Origin: Natronomonas salina
GTDB lineage: Archaea; Halobacteriota; Halobacteria; Halobacteriales; Haloarculaceae
Length of the DNA: 64,000 bases
NCBI RefSeq assembly: GCF_013391105.1
Contig: NZ_CP058335.1
Coordinates: 3,162,001-3,226,000 of the forward strand
Direction: 5' to 3'
The first letter of the stretch is position 1. Each line of letters begins with the position of its first letter. A model generated the notes under the pieces. It was given only the letters and a program-made list of their open reading frames with translations. It was not told the DNA's origin and did no database searches. The translations under genes were made by a program, and so were the position numbers. Positions 8,462 through 17,399 of the stretch are shown one piece after another.

Positions 8462-8800
8462 ATGGAATGTATCAGCTGCGGTAGCTCGGACGTGCTGAAC
8501 CGGGTCGTCGTGAACCAGCTCACGCGGCACGAACACGGACTGTTCTGTACCGACTGCGAACGCTCGCAGTTCGGAGAGCTGCTCTCGAATTCGGCCTGGC
8601 ACCAGGAGCACGGCTGTGCGTTCTGCGACCGGGACGGCCGGTTCGCCCTCCCCGAACTTGACTGCCTCATCGAGCGCGACGACGGGTCGGCGCGGCTCGT
8701 CGAGCACGGGCGACTCGAAGAGGCCGTCCGGCTCTGCGAACGGCACGTCGAGGAGCTCCTCCCGCCCGAGACGTCCATCACGCGCACCATCGAGGCGTGA
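8462..8800 (+). CDS. zinc-ribbon protein, unknown function
   Basis: 112 residues, starting MECISCGSSDVLNRVVV. Two CxxC pairs (CISC and CTDC) form a probable zinc ribbon in the first 35 residues. A further CAFC pair near residue 52 and single cysteines near 71 and 91 follow. A helical segment, RLEEAVRLCERHVEELL, ends the protein. It lacks an enzyme motif. The next gene starts one base after its stop codon, so the two are co-transcribed. It flanks the AT-rich region beside orc1. Confidence 0.7.
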   Translation: MECISCGSSDVLNRVVVNQLTRHEHGLFCTDCERSQFGELLSNSAWHQEHGCAFCDRDGRFALPELDCLIERDDGSARLVEHGRLEEAVRLCERHVEELLPPETSITRTIEA

Positions 8801-8801
8801 C

Positions 8802-9014
8802 ATGTTCGAGGGGCTGGACGGCGAGCGAGCGTCGAGCTTCGTCGTCCTGCTCGTCGCGGTCGTCCTCGTCGCCGGGCTCCTCCTCGAGTACGCGCGGATC
8901 GCCCCGAACGCCGCCCGCATCGGCGCGAGCGTCGCCGGGTCGATCTTCGTCGGCTACGCCGTCTGCGCGACCGTCTACCTCCTGTTCAGGACCGACGCCG
9001 GAACTCCGGAGTAG
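8802..9014 (+). CDS. small two-helix membrane protein
   Basis: 70 residues from the ATG at 8802, directly after the preceding stop. Two membrane helices are visible: SSFVVLLVAVVLVAGLLLEY and IGASVAGSIFVGYAVCATVYLL, joined by a short loop, with a polar tail. No family recognised. Probably translated with the zinc-ribbon protein upstream. Confidence 0.6.
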   Translation: MFEGLDGERASSFVVLLVAVVLVAGLLLEYARIAPNAARIGASVAGSIFVGYAVCATVYLLFRTDAGTPE

Positions 9015-9017
9015 TCC

Positions 9018-9854
9018 TCACTCGGCGAGCGACCGGACCTTCTCGACGTTCCAGGCGTAGCCATTCTCGTCCGCCGGCGTCTCGACCACCATCGGGCGGT
9101 CCGCGAACGCCTCGTGGGTCACGAAGTGATCGAAGCCGCCCTCGCCGATCTCGCCTTCGCCGACGTGCTCGTGTTCGTCCTTCTCCGAGCCGAGCGGGTG
9201 CTTCGAGTCGTTGAGGTGGAGGTACTCGACGTGCTCGAGGCCGATCGCCTCGTCGACCGCGGCGACGAGCTCGTCCATCCCTTCGGCCGTCCGGAAGTCG
9301 TAGCCCGCCGCGTGGAGGTGGCAGGTGTCCAGACAGACGCCGATATCGTCGTAGGTCTGGGTGGACTGGGCGACCATATCGTCGAGTTGCTCGAAGGTCT
9401 TCCCGACGGTCGTGCCCTTGCCCGCGGTGTTCTCCAGCAGGAGCGTCACGTCGTCCGGGACGTCGAGTTCGGAGAGCCGGTCGGCGACGTTCGCCACGCC
9501 CGTCTCCTCGCCGGCGCCGGTGTGGGCGCCCGGGTGGAAGACGTAGTAGGGGATACCCAGCGTCGAGCAGGCGTCCAGTTCGCCCTGGACGCACCGGACC
9601 GACTTCTCGGCGAGGTCCTCCTTCGGCGTCGCGAAGTTGATCAGGTAGGTCCCGTGGACGATCCAGGGTCCCATGTCGTGCTCCGCGGCGGCCTCCCTGA
9701 ACGCCGCCCCGTCGCTCTCGTCGACGTCCTTCACCGCCCACCCGCGCGGGGAGCCGACGAACACCTGGCCGACCGTGCCGCCGAGGTCCCGCTGTCTTGC
9801 CACCGCTTCGTCGAAACCGCCACTGATCGAGACGTGTGCACCGACGGTAACCAT
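9018..9854 (-). CDS. nfo: deoxyribonuclease IV (endonuclease IV, AP endonuclease)
   Basis: 278 residues from the ATG at 9854 (MVTVGAHVSISGGFDEAV), the usual start and length. It cuts DNA 5' to abasic sites in base-excision repair. Zinc-ligand motifs of the family are present: GAHVSISGG, the HPGAHTG region, LLENTAGKG, CLDTCHLHAAGYD, HLNDSKHPLGSEKDEHEHVGEG and a closing VVETP. The TIM-barrel order is intact. It converges tail to tail with the small membrane protein, with three bases between them. Confidence 0.95.
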   Translation of the reverse strand: MVTVGAHVSISGGFDEAVARQRDLGGTVGQVFVGSPRGWAVKDVDESDGAAFREAAAEHDMGPWIVHGTYLINFATPKEDLAEKSVRCVQGELDACSTLGIPYYVFHPGAHTGAGEETGVANVADRLSELDVPDDVTLLLENTAGKGTTVGKTFEQLDDMVAQSTQTYDDIGVCLDTCHLHAAGYDFRTAEGMDELVAAVDEAIGLEHVEYLHLNDSKHPLGSEKDEHEHVGEGEIGEGGFDHFVTHEAFADRPMVVETPADENGYAWNVEKVRSLAE

Positions 9855-9990
9855 GCGGCAGCCACTACGCAACAATCCGAAATAAGGACTCGGCTTCGCG
9901 CGACCGGGCCCGATCGCTGAGTCCGGCGGTGGACATATACCAGTTAGTTCCGTATCCCGCCCATCCACCGGCAGCGGGGCCGGACCATCC

Positions 9991-10659
9991 ATGACGACCG
10001 ACGACGCCACGAGATCGCGGGATTACCTCGCCACGCCGGAGCTCGGGCGAGGCCCGGCCGTGCTCGTCTTCCACTCCGGGCGAGGACTCACCCAGTTCGT
10101 CCGGCAGCTCTGTCACCGGCTGGCCCGGGAGGGGTTCGTCGCGCTCGCGCCGGACGTCTTCGACGGCGAGACGCCGACGACCGTCGACGCGGCCGAGGCC
10201 GCCAAGGAGGAACTCGACGCGCGCCAGGTGACGCGCCGGCTCGAGGACGCCGCGGAGTTCCTCCGCCAGCACGAGGCTGTGAGCCGCCGGGCGGTCGGCG
10301 TCGTCGGGCTCGGCTACGGCGCCGAGTGGGCCTGTCGGATCGCCAGCAGCCTGGAGTCCGACTGCGGCGCCCTCGTCGTCTTCTACGGGATGGGCGACCC
10401 GGACTGGGCCAGCGTCTCGGCGCCGGTCCTCGGTCACTTCGCACAGCTTGACCACGAGTTCCCGCAGTCCCGCGTGAACGAACTCCGCGAGACGTTCCGA
10501 GACCACGGCGTCGACCACGACCTGTTCGTCTACCAGAACACCGAGCCGTCGTTCTTCGAGACCGACGAGACCGCGAGGTACGACGACGAGGCGGCGGCGC
10601 TGGCCTGGGAGCGGACCCTCCACTTCCTCCGGGCGGCGCTCCAGGACGGCGGGCCCTGA
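9991..10659 (+). CDS. dienelactone hydrolase-like protein lacking the catalytic nucleophile
   Basis: 222 residues with the alpha/beta-hydrolase layout of dienelactone hydrolases: GPAVLVFHSGRGL at the oxyanion strand, LAREGFVALAPDVFDG, then VGVVGLGYGAEWA at the nucleophile elbow. In active members the elbow is G-x-C-x-G-G; here the Cys position (about 108) is Gly. An Asp is retained in GHFAQLDHEFP, but the usual His segment reads VYQNTEPSFFE. The fold looks intact, with two of three catalytic residues missing, so it may bind rather than hydrolyse. The start is the ATG at 9991, with a TATA-like box (catatacc) near 9935. Confidence 0.8.
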   Translation: MTTDDATRSRDYLATPELGRGPAVLVFHSGRGLTQFVRQLCHRLAREGFVALAPDVFDGETPTTVDAAEAAKEELDARQVTRRLEDAAEFLRQHEAVSRRAVGVVGLGYGAEWACRIASSLESDCGALVVFYGMGDPDWASVSAPVLGHFAQLDHEFPQSRVNELRETFRDHGVDHDLFVYQNTEPSFFETDETARYDDEAAALAWERTLHFLRAALQDGGP

Positions 10660-10717
10660 CGGTCGCCGGCCAGCCGACGACGGGCACTTGGGTCTCGACG
10701 GACTACGGGTCGGTACT

Positions 10718-11695
10718 GTGGACGTCCGGCTGCGCGACGGCGTCGACATCGACCTGGCGACCGGCGAGCGGTTCGTCGCCGACGCGTCGACGCCCGACGG
10801 CGACGTCAACTTCCTGAGCCACGCCCACGGCGACCACCTCTACGACTCGCCGCCCGGCGACGTCGTCTGTTCGGCGCTGACCGCGCGGCTCGCGGCGCTA
10901 CGGCGCGACGGCCCCCTGGACTTCCGGACCGAGCACCCGGGAATCGAACTCCTCCCGTCGGGGCACGTCCCCGGCTCCCGTGCCGCGCTGATCGACGACG
11001 GCGAACGTCGGGTCCTCTACACCGGCGACGTCTCCACCCGCGACCGGTTCTTCCTCCAGGGATTCGAACCAGTCGACGCCGACGTGCTGGTCGTCGAGTC
11101 GACCTACGGGACACCGGCCTACGAGTTCCCCGGACAGGACGTCCTCGAGGACCGCATCGTCTCGTGGTTCGAGGAGATGCGGGGGACGCCGCTGCTCTGT
11201 TTCGGCTACACGCTGGGGCGGGCCCAGGAGGTCCAGCTGCTCGCGAACCGGGCCGACCGCAGGCGGCTGTTCGTCACGCCGGCCGTCCGGGACGTCAACG
11301 AGATCGTCGAGGACGCCTGCGACGTCTCCTTCGACGCGACGCTGTACGGGCGCGACCACGAACTCGGCGACGACGACGTCCTCGTATTGCCCAGCCAGAC
11401 CAGCCGCCTCGGGTTCGCCTCGGACCTCGCCGACGAGACGGGCGCCGTCACGGCCGGGTTCTCCGGGTGGGCGATCGACGACAGCTACCGGTTCCGCGCG
11501 GACGTCGACGCCGCGTTCGCCCTCTCGGACCACTGCGACTACCCGGAGCTGCTGGCCCTCGTCGATGCCGTCGACCCGGAGGTCGTCTACACCCAGCACG
11601 GGTTCGCCGACGAGCTGGCGACGCGTGTCCGGTCGGAGCTGGGAATCCGCGCGCAGGCGCTGAAGCGGAACCAGTCGACGCTCGGCGACTTCTGA
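10718..11695 (+). CDS. metallo-beta-lactamase fold exonuclease-like protein
   Basis: 325 residues from the GTG at 10718; a TTG ten codons upstream is a weaker alternative. The HAHGDHL zinc motif, the LPSGHVPGSR and VLYTGD metal ligands, the VVESTYG block and the late DHCDYPELL His place it in the beta-CASP-like/SNM1-type group. This group is annotated as mRNA 3'-end processing or DNA exonucleases. The substrate (RNA or DNA) cannot be told from sequence. It follows the dienelactone hydrolase-like gene on the same strand, with a gap of about 60 bases. Confidence 0.85.
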   Translation: MDVRLRDGVDIDLATGERFVADASTPDGDVNFLSHAHGDHLYDSPPGDVVCSALTARLAALRRDGPLDFRTEHPGIELLPSGHVPGSRAALIDDGERRVLYTGDVSTRDRFFLQGFEPVDADVLVVESTYGTPAYEFPGQDVLEDRIVSWFEEMRGTPLLCFGYTLGRAQEVQLLANRADRRRLFVTPAVRDVNEIVEDACDVSFDATLYGRDHELGDDDVLVLPSQTSRLGFASDLADETGAVTAGFSGWAIDDSYRFRADVDAAFALSDHCDYPELLALVDAVDPEVVYTQHGFADELATRVRSELGIRAQALKRNQSTLGDF

Positions 11696-11800
11696 CGGGC
11701 GGGCTGGGGTACGACGGCCCGTCCGTCCGGCGAGGATTGCCCATCGGAATTCCGGAAACAGCACGCCAGCGGTTATTCGCTCTCTGGCCCGAAACTCGGT

Positions 11801-11974
11801 ATGCAATCCACCCCGCACTATCGATACGAGTGCAGTAGCTGTGGCGTCGGGCTGACCGAGGAACTGGTCCGCCGCGAGCGGGACGAACCCCTCTGTCCGC
11901 ACTGTCACGCCGCGCGGACGGGTGGGCCGGTGACGGCCGAGCGGTGGCTGGACGTCGGGCTCCCGGCCCCGTAG
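11801..11974 (+). CDS. small zinc-ribbon microprotein
   Basis: 57 residues from the ATG at 11801. Two zinc knuckles, YECSSCGVGL and EPLCPHCHA, are separated by about 20 residues. That is a compact single-zinc ribbon like the many small haloarchaeal CxxC proteins. The tail, GPVTAERWLDVGLPAP, is unremarkable. Many such proteins are expressed and needed for growth changes or swarming in Haloferax, but this one is not characterised. Confidence 0.65.
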   Translation: MQSTPHYRYECSSCGVGLTEELVRRERDEPLCPHCHAARTGGPVTAERWLDVGLPAP

Positions 11975-12010
11975 TCCGCCGAGAAGAGCGCGACCAGCGT
12001 TCCGTCGTCG

Positions 12011-12190
12011 TTACTCCGTGAGGAGGAACGCGTCCTGACCGCGGCGCTGGATGCTGACCTCGCCCTCGAGTCCCCGACTCGACCCGACGAAGCGCCGGAG
12101 TTCGTCGACGGTCATCTCCGAGACGTCGACGATCCCGGTGGCCGTCTTCGGCGCGGCGGAACGGTCACTGCTGTGAGCTGTCGACGACAT
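12011..12190 (-). CDS. small haloarchaeal protein, unknown function
   Basis: 59 residues from the ATG at 12190 (MSSTAHSSDRSAAPKTATG). After a flexible Ser/Thr-rich start comes a folded-looking segment, VDVSEMTVDELRRFVGSSRGLEGEVSIQRRGQDAFLL, with a helix then two strands. No cysteines and no membrane segment. It is divergent from the zinc-ribbon gene at 12364. Confidence 0.55.
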   Translation of the reverse strand: MSSTAHSSDRSAAPKTATGIVDVSEMTVDELRRFVGSSRGLEGEVSIQRRGQDAFLLTE

Positions 12191-12363
12191 AGATCCTACG
12201 TGGGACAGAGGCGGTATGAACGCCGGCCTAGGGGAGTGAAAGTGGAAGTGCGGTACGTGACGCGAGTGGGTTCGACAGGTGGTGCGGCCGGCGAGAGGCA
12301 CCCGACTCAGTTCGCCAGCCGGTGGGAGGCTTGATAACGGCTCGCGGTGTCGCCCAGGACGAG

Positions 12364-12858
12364 ATGAAGTTCTGCCGGAAGTGCCGGAGCGTCCTGACGG
12401 AGGGCGAGGACGGCTGGGTCTGCGACGGCTGCGGGTGGGAACTGGAGCGGGCGAGCGACGAGCCGACGGAGCCCTCGCAGGAGGCGTCGGGGCGTTCGAG
12501 CCGGGGGTCGGGGACGGCCCTGGAGTCGCTGCCCACGACCGACAGCGGCTCGATCCGGAAGGCGAAGGCCCTCGAGTGGCTGCACGGACTCGAACCGCCC
12601 ACCGACGAGGAGCTCCGGCGGTCGGTGACGGCGAAGCCCAAGGGGTTCACCGGGAGCACGTTCGCCTCGGACGTCTCGAACGTCAGGGTGACCGGCGACG
12701 CCGAGTTCGTCGAGGCGTTCGCCGGGCTGCTCGAACCGCTGCTCGACCTCGAGGGCGAGCGGACCCGCCTCGAGCTGAACCTCCAGCGGACCGAGGACCG
12801 CGACTCCGGGGAGTTCACGGACAACTACGCGCTGTACCTCTCGGTCGCGGAGCGATGA
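12364..12858 (+). CDS. TFS/RPB9-like zinc-ribbon protein with acidic C-terminal domain
   Basis: 164 residues from the ATG at 12364. The first 30 residues, MKFCRKCRSVLTEGEDGWVC followed by DGCG, are the N-terminal zinc ribbon found in transcription factor TFS and RPB9. The catalytic C-terminal DE ribbon of TFS is absent. After a Ser/Glu linker there is a haloarchaeal domain (about 75-160). It is likely a nucleic-acid-associated regulator, but not a TFIIS-type cleavage factor. Confidence 0.7.
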   Translation: MKFCRKCRSVLTEGEDGWVCDGCGWELERASDEPTEPSQEASGRSSRGSGTALESLPTTDSGSIRKAKALEWLHGLEPPTDEELRRSVTAKPKGFTGSTFASDVSNVRVTGDAEFVEAFAGLLEPLLDLEGERTRLELNLQRTEDRDSGEFTDNYALYLSVAER

Positions 12859-13231
12859 CGGGCGGGGCCGGGCAGACGCGCCAAGCGATGACGGCCTGCG
12901 TCCGGCCGCGGAGTGGTCGGCACTCGGCTGTACCAGAGACGGCGGAACCTGATCGGTGAGCGGTGGCCGTGCGGTGGCCACCGCGGCGCGCTCCTTCCCA
13001 TAGGTGGGCGTCGAGTGGATCTCTCGGCGGCCGGCGGCGATCGGTGGTCGTTCCGGTGGCGCTGGCCGACGGCCGTTCGACGCCCACTCCTAGATACCGT
13101 GCGTTCCCCAATAGTTTGTCGGTCGTTCTGACACTTAACGAACCCTGTATATCCGGCTCTGGGCGGTCTCTCGCCCGATACGGGGATGGGCGCCGGGGTT
13201 CGGAACGGGTCGCGACAGAGGCGGTCCGGCG
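12859..13231. other. gene-free gap
   Basis: 373 bases between two converging genes. It holds GC-rich sequence with an AT-richer patch near 13105-13155 (AATAGTTTGTCGG, ACACTTAACG). No credible gene, tRNA or strong hairpin was found. Confidence 0.4.
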
Positions 13232-13738
13232 TCAGGTCAGCGACTGCACGAAGTTGAGGAAGGCGTCGCGGACGCCGGGCGCGCCGAGCAGGTCCGTGTA
13301 GCCGGCGTCGATCGCCAGGGCGACCGCGGCGAGTTCGATCGCCGTCACGGCGAGGGTGACGACGGTCGCCTTCTTGCTGTCGACGGTGACCCCGACCGGG
13401 ATGTCGAACAGCTCCGGGTACGGGTAGAGCAGCGCCATCCCGCCCCGCGTGCCGAACAGGTCGAGGACGTAGTGGGTGGCGACGCCGACCCAGACGTAGT
13501 AGAGGTTGCCGAACAGCAGCGGGAAGGCGACGAAGCCGGCGAGGACCGGGAGGTTGTGGAACGTCTTCCGGTGGACGCCGAACGCGGTGTCGATGTCGGG
13601 GAACAGCGCCCCGAGGGCGACCGGGACGCCGATTCGGAAGACGTTCTCGAGGGTCGCGGCGGACAGCGTCGGGTCCATCAGGACGGCGATCCCGACCCCG
13701 AGGAGGACCGCGTTGAGGACGTGATCTTCCTTGTTCAT
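13232..13738 (-). CDS. YdjM-like membrane-bound metal-dependent hydrolase (DUF457)
   Basis: 168 residues from the ATG at 13738. The N-terminal MNKEDHVLNAVLLG and the GALFPDIDTAFGVHRKTFHN segment carry the His/Asp pattern (FPDID..HR..HN) of this family. A THYVLDLFGTRGG segment with a further His/Asp follows. Four hydrophobic helices span about residues 9-28, 36-50, 64-85 and 125-145. The family is annotated as LexA-regulated inner-membrane hydrolases in bacteria; the reaction is unknown. Confidence 0.85.
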   Translation of the reverse strand: MNKEDHVLNAVLLGVGIAVLMDPTLSAATLENVFRIGVPVALGALFPDIDTAFGVHRKTFHNLPVLAGFVAFPLLFGNLYYVWVGVATHYVLDLFGTRGGMALLYPYPELFDIPVGVTVDSKKATVVTLAVTAIELAAVALAIDAGYTDLLGAPGVRDAFLNFVQSLT

Positions 13739-13782
13739 CTACGGGAGCGGTCGCCCTGGGGGGTAACGATTGTTGCGGCCGG

Positions 13783-13802
13783 CGTCTGACGCGTGTCAGA
13801 CG
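13783..13802. promoter_or_regulatory. perfect palindrome CGTCTGAC-GCGT-GTCAGACG
   Basis: Two perfect 8-base half-sites separated by 4 bases, in the gap between the divergent DUF457 and nucS genes. It ends 45 bases before the DUF457 start. The half-site is the same octamer found singly before four other genes. It is a probable binding site for a dimeric regulator. Confidence 0.5.
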
Positions 13803-13898
13803 GCCGGGCCGACCGGGACGCATCTTCCGTGTCACCAGGTCGCACATCCGGCTGCGTCCCGCGTACATTCTTACCGGACGGGGTGCTGGTCGGAGGTG

Positions 13899-14654
13899 AT
13901 GGTGACAGACGCGTTCAGCGAGCCGGGGGACGAGGCGGTCGCGGAGACCGTCGAGGAGGCGGTGGGGAGCGGCGACACCGTCGTGGTGTTCGCGACCTGC
14001 GAGGTCGACTACGACGGGCGCGCCTCCGGCTACCTCGGGCCGGGCGACCGGGTCGTGATCGCCAAGCCCGACGGCACGCTGCTCGTCCACCGCCCGACCG
14101 GGAACGACCCGGTGAACTGGCAGCCGCCGGGCAGTACGATCACCGCAGACTGCGACGAGGACGGCTGTACGATCACGGCCCGTCGCTCCAGTCCCGACGA
14201 GGTCGTCCGCGTCCACTGCCGCGAGATCCACCACGTCACCCGCTACGCGGCCGACGACACCGCGCCGCTGAAGCTGTCGGGGACGGAGCGGGACATGCAC
14301 GAGTACATCCTCGAGAACCCCGAGGAGATCGACGACGGGCTCCGGGCCGTCGAGCACGAGCGCGAGACGCCCTACGGGATCGTCGACGTCTTCGGGACCG
14401 ACCCCGAGGGCCGCCCCGTCGTCGTCGAGGTGAAGCGCCGGCAGGCGACGCTGACCCACGTCGACCAGCTGAAGCGCTACATGGCGCAGTACCGCGAGTC
14501 GAACCCCGACGCCCGCGGCATCCTCGTCGCCCCGGCCGCCAGCGACCGGGTGAAGCGGACGCTCCGGGACGCCGACCTCGAGTTCGTCGCCCTCGACGAG
14601 TTCGCGACGAACCGCGGCGACATCGCGTCGACGACGTTCGACGACTTCGCCTGA
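13899..14654 (+). CDS. nucS: endonuclease NucS
   Basis: 251 residues from the ATG at 13899 (VMVTDAF context), the usual length. NucS/EndoMS is a RecB-like nuclease that cuts branched or mismatched DNA and works with the sliding clamp PCNA. The N-terminal DNA-binding beta domain (FATCEVDYDGRASGYLGPGDRVVIAKPDGTLLVH) is followed by the catalytic core GIVDVFGTDPEGRPVVVEVKRR (the D...E-V-K motif) and a QLKRYM helix. A PIP-like tail is not obvious at the end (ASTTFDDFA). TATA-like CATTCTTACC lies about 30 bases upstream. Confidence 0.94.
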   Translation: MVTDAFSEPGDEAVAETVEEAVGSGDTVVVFATCEVDYDGRASGYLGPGDRVVIAKPDGTLLVHRPTGNDPVNWQPPGSTITADCDEDGCTITARRSSPDEVVRVHCREIHHVTRYAADDTAPLKLSGTERDMHEYILENPEEIDDGLRAVEHERETPYGIVDVFGTDPEGRPVVVEVKRRQATLTHVDQLKRYMAQYRESNPDARGILVAPAASDRVKRTLRDADLEFVALDEFATNRGDIASTTFDDFA

Positions 14655-14729
14655 CCCGGGGAGTCGCCGCGTTCCGGAAACCGGAAACCGCTCGCACTGA
14701 TTTATCTCCCGCCTCCACCACGAGCGGGT

Positions 14730-15053
14730 GTGGCGAAATCGACGCAATCGGATCCGGGACGGCCGAGCGGAGAGGTACTGAGCGCGACGATCGACCTCGC
14801 GTCGCTGGACACCATCGCGCGGCCCCACGACGGGACCGCGTACGTGCTGCTCGAACTCCGGGAGTCGCTGCTGTCGGAGGTACGGCTCTGGATCGAGGAC
14901 GTGCAGTTCGAGTTCGCGGTCGTCGACCCGGTATACGGCACCGTCGAGCCGATGGGCGGGTCGGTGACCGGACGCGGCTGGCCGCTCCCGCTGGTCAGGG
15001 CGGTGCTGGACCGGGTCGGGGTCGGGTTGCTTGAGGCGGCCGACCCGCGCTGA
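14730..15053 (+). CDS. conserved haloarchaeal protein, unknown function
   Basis: 107 residues from a GTG start at 14730. It is a compact alpha/beta protein with no cysteines: ATIDLASLDTIARPHDGTAY, then a VLLELRESLLSEVRLWIEDVQFEFAVVDP helix-strand and a C-terminal WPLPLVRAVLDRVGVGLLEA helix. TTTATC at 14701-14706 is a TATA box 24-29 bases upstream, so the mRNA is probably leaderless, which supports this start. Function unknown. Confidence 0.7.
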   Translation: MAKSTQSDPGRPSGEVLSATIDLASLDTIARPHDGTAYVLLELRESLLSEVRLWIEDVQFEFAVVDPVYGTVEPMGGSVTGRGWPLPLVRAVLDRVGVGLLEAADPR

Positions 15054-15093
15054 ACCGACCCCGAATCCCCCGACGGCCCCCGTTTCAGCGACT

Positions 15094-15117
15094 ACGTCTG
15101 ACGGTGGCGTTTTATAG
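15094..15117 (+). promoter_or_regulatory. promoter of the SF1 helicase: ACGTCTGAC element plus TATA box
   Basis: ACGTCTGAC (15094-15102) lies 39 bases before the ATG, and TTTATAG (15111-15117) lies 24-30 bases before it. The arrangement matches the promoters of both RHH genes and of the 47-residue gene at 53964-54107. Confidence 0.6.
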
Positions 15118-15140
15118 CGCGTCGACGTACCACGGGCCAA

Positions 15141-17399
15141 ATGGAGGGGGCTCTCGACGCGGTTCACTCGGCGTTCCTCGGGCTGAACCGCCGGCCGGCC
15201 GTGTTCGACCGCGAGATCCGCGAGCACGTCGGCGAGTGGACGCTCGCCGAACCGGTCCCGGTCGAGGACATCATCGGCCGGTTCAAGCAGCACCCCGCGT
15301 TCATCCTCGAGGACTCGAAGGTCATCCTCCCGGTGCACGAGCCCGGCTCTGCGGACCTCACCGGCGAGTTCCTGCTGTACTACCCCGACCACGTCGTCCC
15401 CTGCGTCGTCTACTACGACTACGCGAAGGACGACCTCGCGCGCATCCCCATCGAGGAGTTCGAGCGCAGCTACCCGGCCTGGCGGCTCCGGTTCTGGCAC
15501 GGCGCCTTCGACCCGCCGGCCGAGCCGGAGTACCTCGTCAGCGGCGGCAACTACGACGACGTCGGCGGGTCGGCTTCCAGCGAGCCCGTCTCCAGCGCCG
15601 CGCCGCTGGCCAACGACGGCGAGGACCTCATCGAGGACCTCCGGTCGATGATCACCGACCAGGAGATCGCCGCCCGCGACGACGCCCGCAACCGCTGTGA
15701 GCGCCTCCCGCCCGCGCAGTTCCTCCAGGACCGCGGCGGCGTCGAGGGGCTGGTCACCGCCGGCATCGACGTCGACGAGTACGGCCAGCAGGTCGTCCGG
15801 CTCCGCATCCCGAAGGAGGACCTCGACGGCCCGGTCGACATCACCGACGACTACGGCGTCTACCCGGGGTCGGAGGTCCTCGTCGACTCGCTGGACGGTC
15901 ACGAGGGCTTCCCGGCGGAGGCAGAGGTCCTCGGGACCGAGGGCCGGGAGCTCCGGCTGTCCTTCTACTGGGACCGAGGCGCCGACAACCCCGACATCTC
16001 GGTGTTCGAACTCGACTCCGACGCGCGATTCCTCGCCGGCGAACTCCTCAACCCAGTCCCGTTCGACCGGAAGCGCGAGGCCGTCGACCTCGTCGGCGCG
16101 AACGACCGCAAGCGCGGCTGGCTCAGCGGCTCGGCGACGATGTCGTTCGACGACGGCTTCGACGTCTCCGTCTCGAAGGCCCGGCTGAACAAGTTCCAGT
16201 ACCAGGCCGCCCACAGCGCCCTGTCCGCCTCGGACGTCTTCTGCATCCACGGGCCGCCAGGGACGGGGAAGACCCGGACCCTGGTCGAGATCATCAGAGC
16301 CGCCTGCGAGGACGGCCAGCGCGTCCTCGCGGTCTCGCACTCCAACCAGGCCGTCGACAACCTCCTCGTCGGCGACAGCACCGAGGACCGGATCGACCGC
16401 TCGTCGATCCACGCCGCCGTCGAGGACGGCGACCTCACCGCCGCCCGCGCCGGGGGCAACACTTCCAACGACCTCGTCGACGAGGCGTACGTCGGCAACG
16501 ACCTCTACCAGTCCGACGTGGTCTGCGCGACGATGAGCGGCTCCCACCGCTTCGGCGAGGACATCTTCGACCTCGTCGTCGTCGACGAGGCGACCCAGGC
16601 CACAATCCCGTCGACGCTCATCCCGCTGGCCCGCGGGAAGCGGGTCGTCCTCGCCGGCGACCACAAGCAGCTGCCGCCGTACCACTCCGGCGAGCACGAC
16701 GAGTACGAGGACGTCTCGGTGTCGATGTTCGAGCACCTCTACGACCTCTACGGCGAGGCCATCGTCGGTCGGCTCCGCACCCAGTACCGGATGAACGAGG
16801 AGATCGCCGCGTTCCCGAACGAGGCCTTCTACGACGGCGAGCTGATGCACGGCCAGCGGAACCGGTCGTGGACGATCAGCCCGCTGGCGCCGCTGGAGGC
16901 CTACCACGTCGAGGGCGAGGAGGAGCAGGCGCCCTCGCGGTCCTACTACAACGAGCGCGAGGCCGAGGTCGTCGGCGAGGAACTCGAGCGGCTCCTCCAG
17001 CACGGCGTCGCGCCGGAGGACGTCGGCGTCATCACGCCCTACTCCGGCCAGATCGGGAAGATCCGGGCGGAGCTGTCCCGGATCGACGGCCTCGACACCG
17101 GCCCCGTGAAGATCGCGACGGTCGACTCCTTCCAGGGCAGCGAGCGCGAGGTGATCGTCGTCTCGTTCGTCCGGAGCAACCCGGAGGGGTTCAGCGGCTT
17201 CCTCACGTTCCCCACGGAGGGCCCGCGCCGGCTCAACGTGTCGCTGACGCGCGCCAGGCGCCGGTGCGTACTCGTCGGGAACTTCGATACCCTCCGCACG
17301 CGCGCACCCACGAAGGACCCCGAGGAGAGCTCCGCCGACGTCTACCAGGACCTCTACGACCACCTGTCCGAGCGCGACCTGCTGTCGAACCGGGGGTAG
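15141..17399 (+). CDS. SF1 DNA/RNA helicase, Upf1/Dna2-like
   Basis: 752 residues from the ATG at 15141. A long N-terminal region (about 1-350) includes an acidic linker. The helicase core starts at Walker A, HGPPGTGKTR (about 370-379), then motif II VVVDEATQA (about 478), motif III LAGDHKQLPP, motif IV RLRTQYRMN, motif V VDSFQGSEREVIVVS and motif VI VSLTRARRR. This order and DEAT(Q) in motif II identify the Upf1/SMUBP-2/Dna2-like branch of superfamily 1. It probably unwinds DNA in repair or replication; no nuclease domain is fused. NucS lies two genes upstream and a HerA-like ATPase just downstream on the other strand. Confidence 0.93.
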   Translation: MEGALDAVHSAFLGLNRRPAVFDREIREHVGEWTLAEPVPVEDIIGRFKQHPAFILEDSKVILPVHEPGSADLTGEFLLYYPDHVVPCVVYYDYAKDDLARIPIEEFERSYPAWRLRFWHGAFDPPAEPEYLVSGGNYDDVGGSASSEPVSSAAPLANDGEDLIEDLRSMITDQEIAARDDARNRCERLPPAQFLQDRGGVEGLVTAGIDVDEYGQQVVRLRIPKEDLDGPVDITDDYGVYPGSEVLVDSLDGHEGFPAEAEVLGTEGRELRLSFYWDRGADNPDISVFELDSDARFLAGELLNPVPFDRKREAVDLVGANDRKRGWLSGSATMSFDDGFDVSVSKARLNKFQYQAAHSALSASDVFCIHGPPGTGKTRTLVEIIRAACEDGQRVLAVSHSNQAVDNLLVGDSTEDRIDRSSIHAAVEDGDLTAARAGGNTSNDLVDEAYVGNDLYQSDVVCATMSGSHRFGEDIFDLVVVDEATQATIPSTLIPLARGKRVVLAGDHKQLPPYHSGEHDEYEDVSVSMFEHLYDLYGEAIVGRLRTQYRMNEEIAAFPNEAFYDGELMHGQRNRSWTISPLAPLEAYHVEGEEEQAPSRSYYNEREAEVVGEELERLLQHGVAPEDVGVITPYSGQIGKIRAELSRIDGLDTGPVKIATVDSFQGSEREVIVVSFVRSNPEGFSGFLTFPTEGPRRLNVSLTRARRRCVLVGNFDTLRTRAPTKDPEESSADVYQDLYDHLSERDLLSNRG

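Noticed and set aside
12825-17363. A very long open frame on the minus strand
   Set aside because: It lies opposite the well-supported helicase, nucS and other genes, has low-complexity Arg/Gly/Val-rich composition, and shows no domain. It is a by-product of high GC and codon bias.
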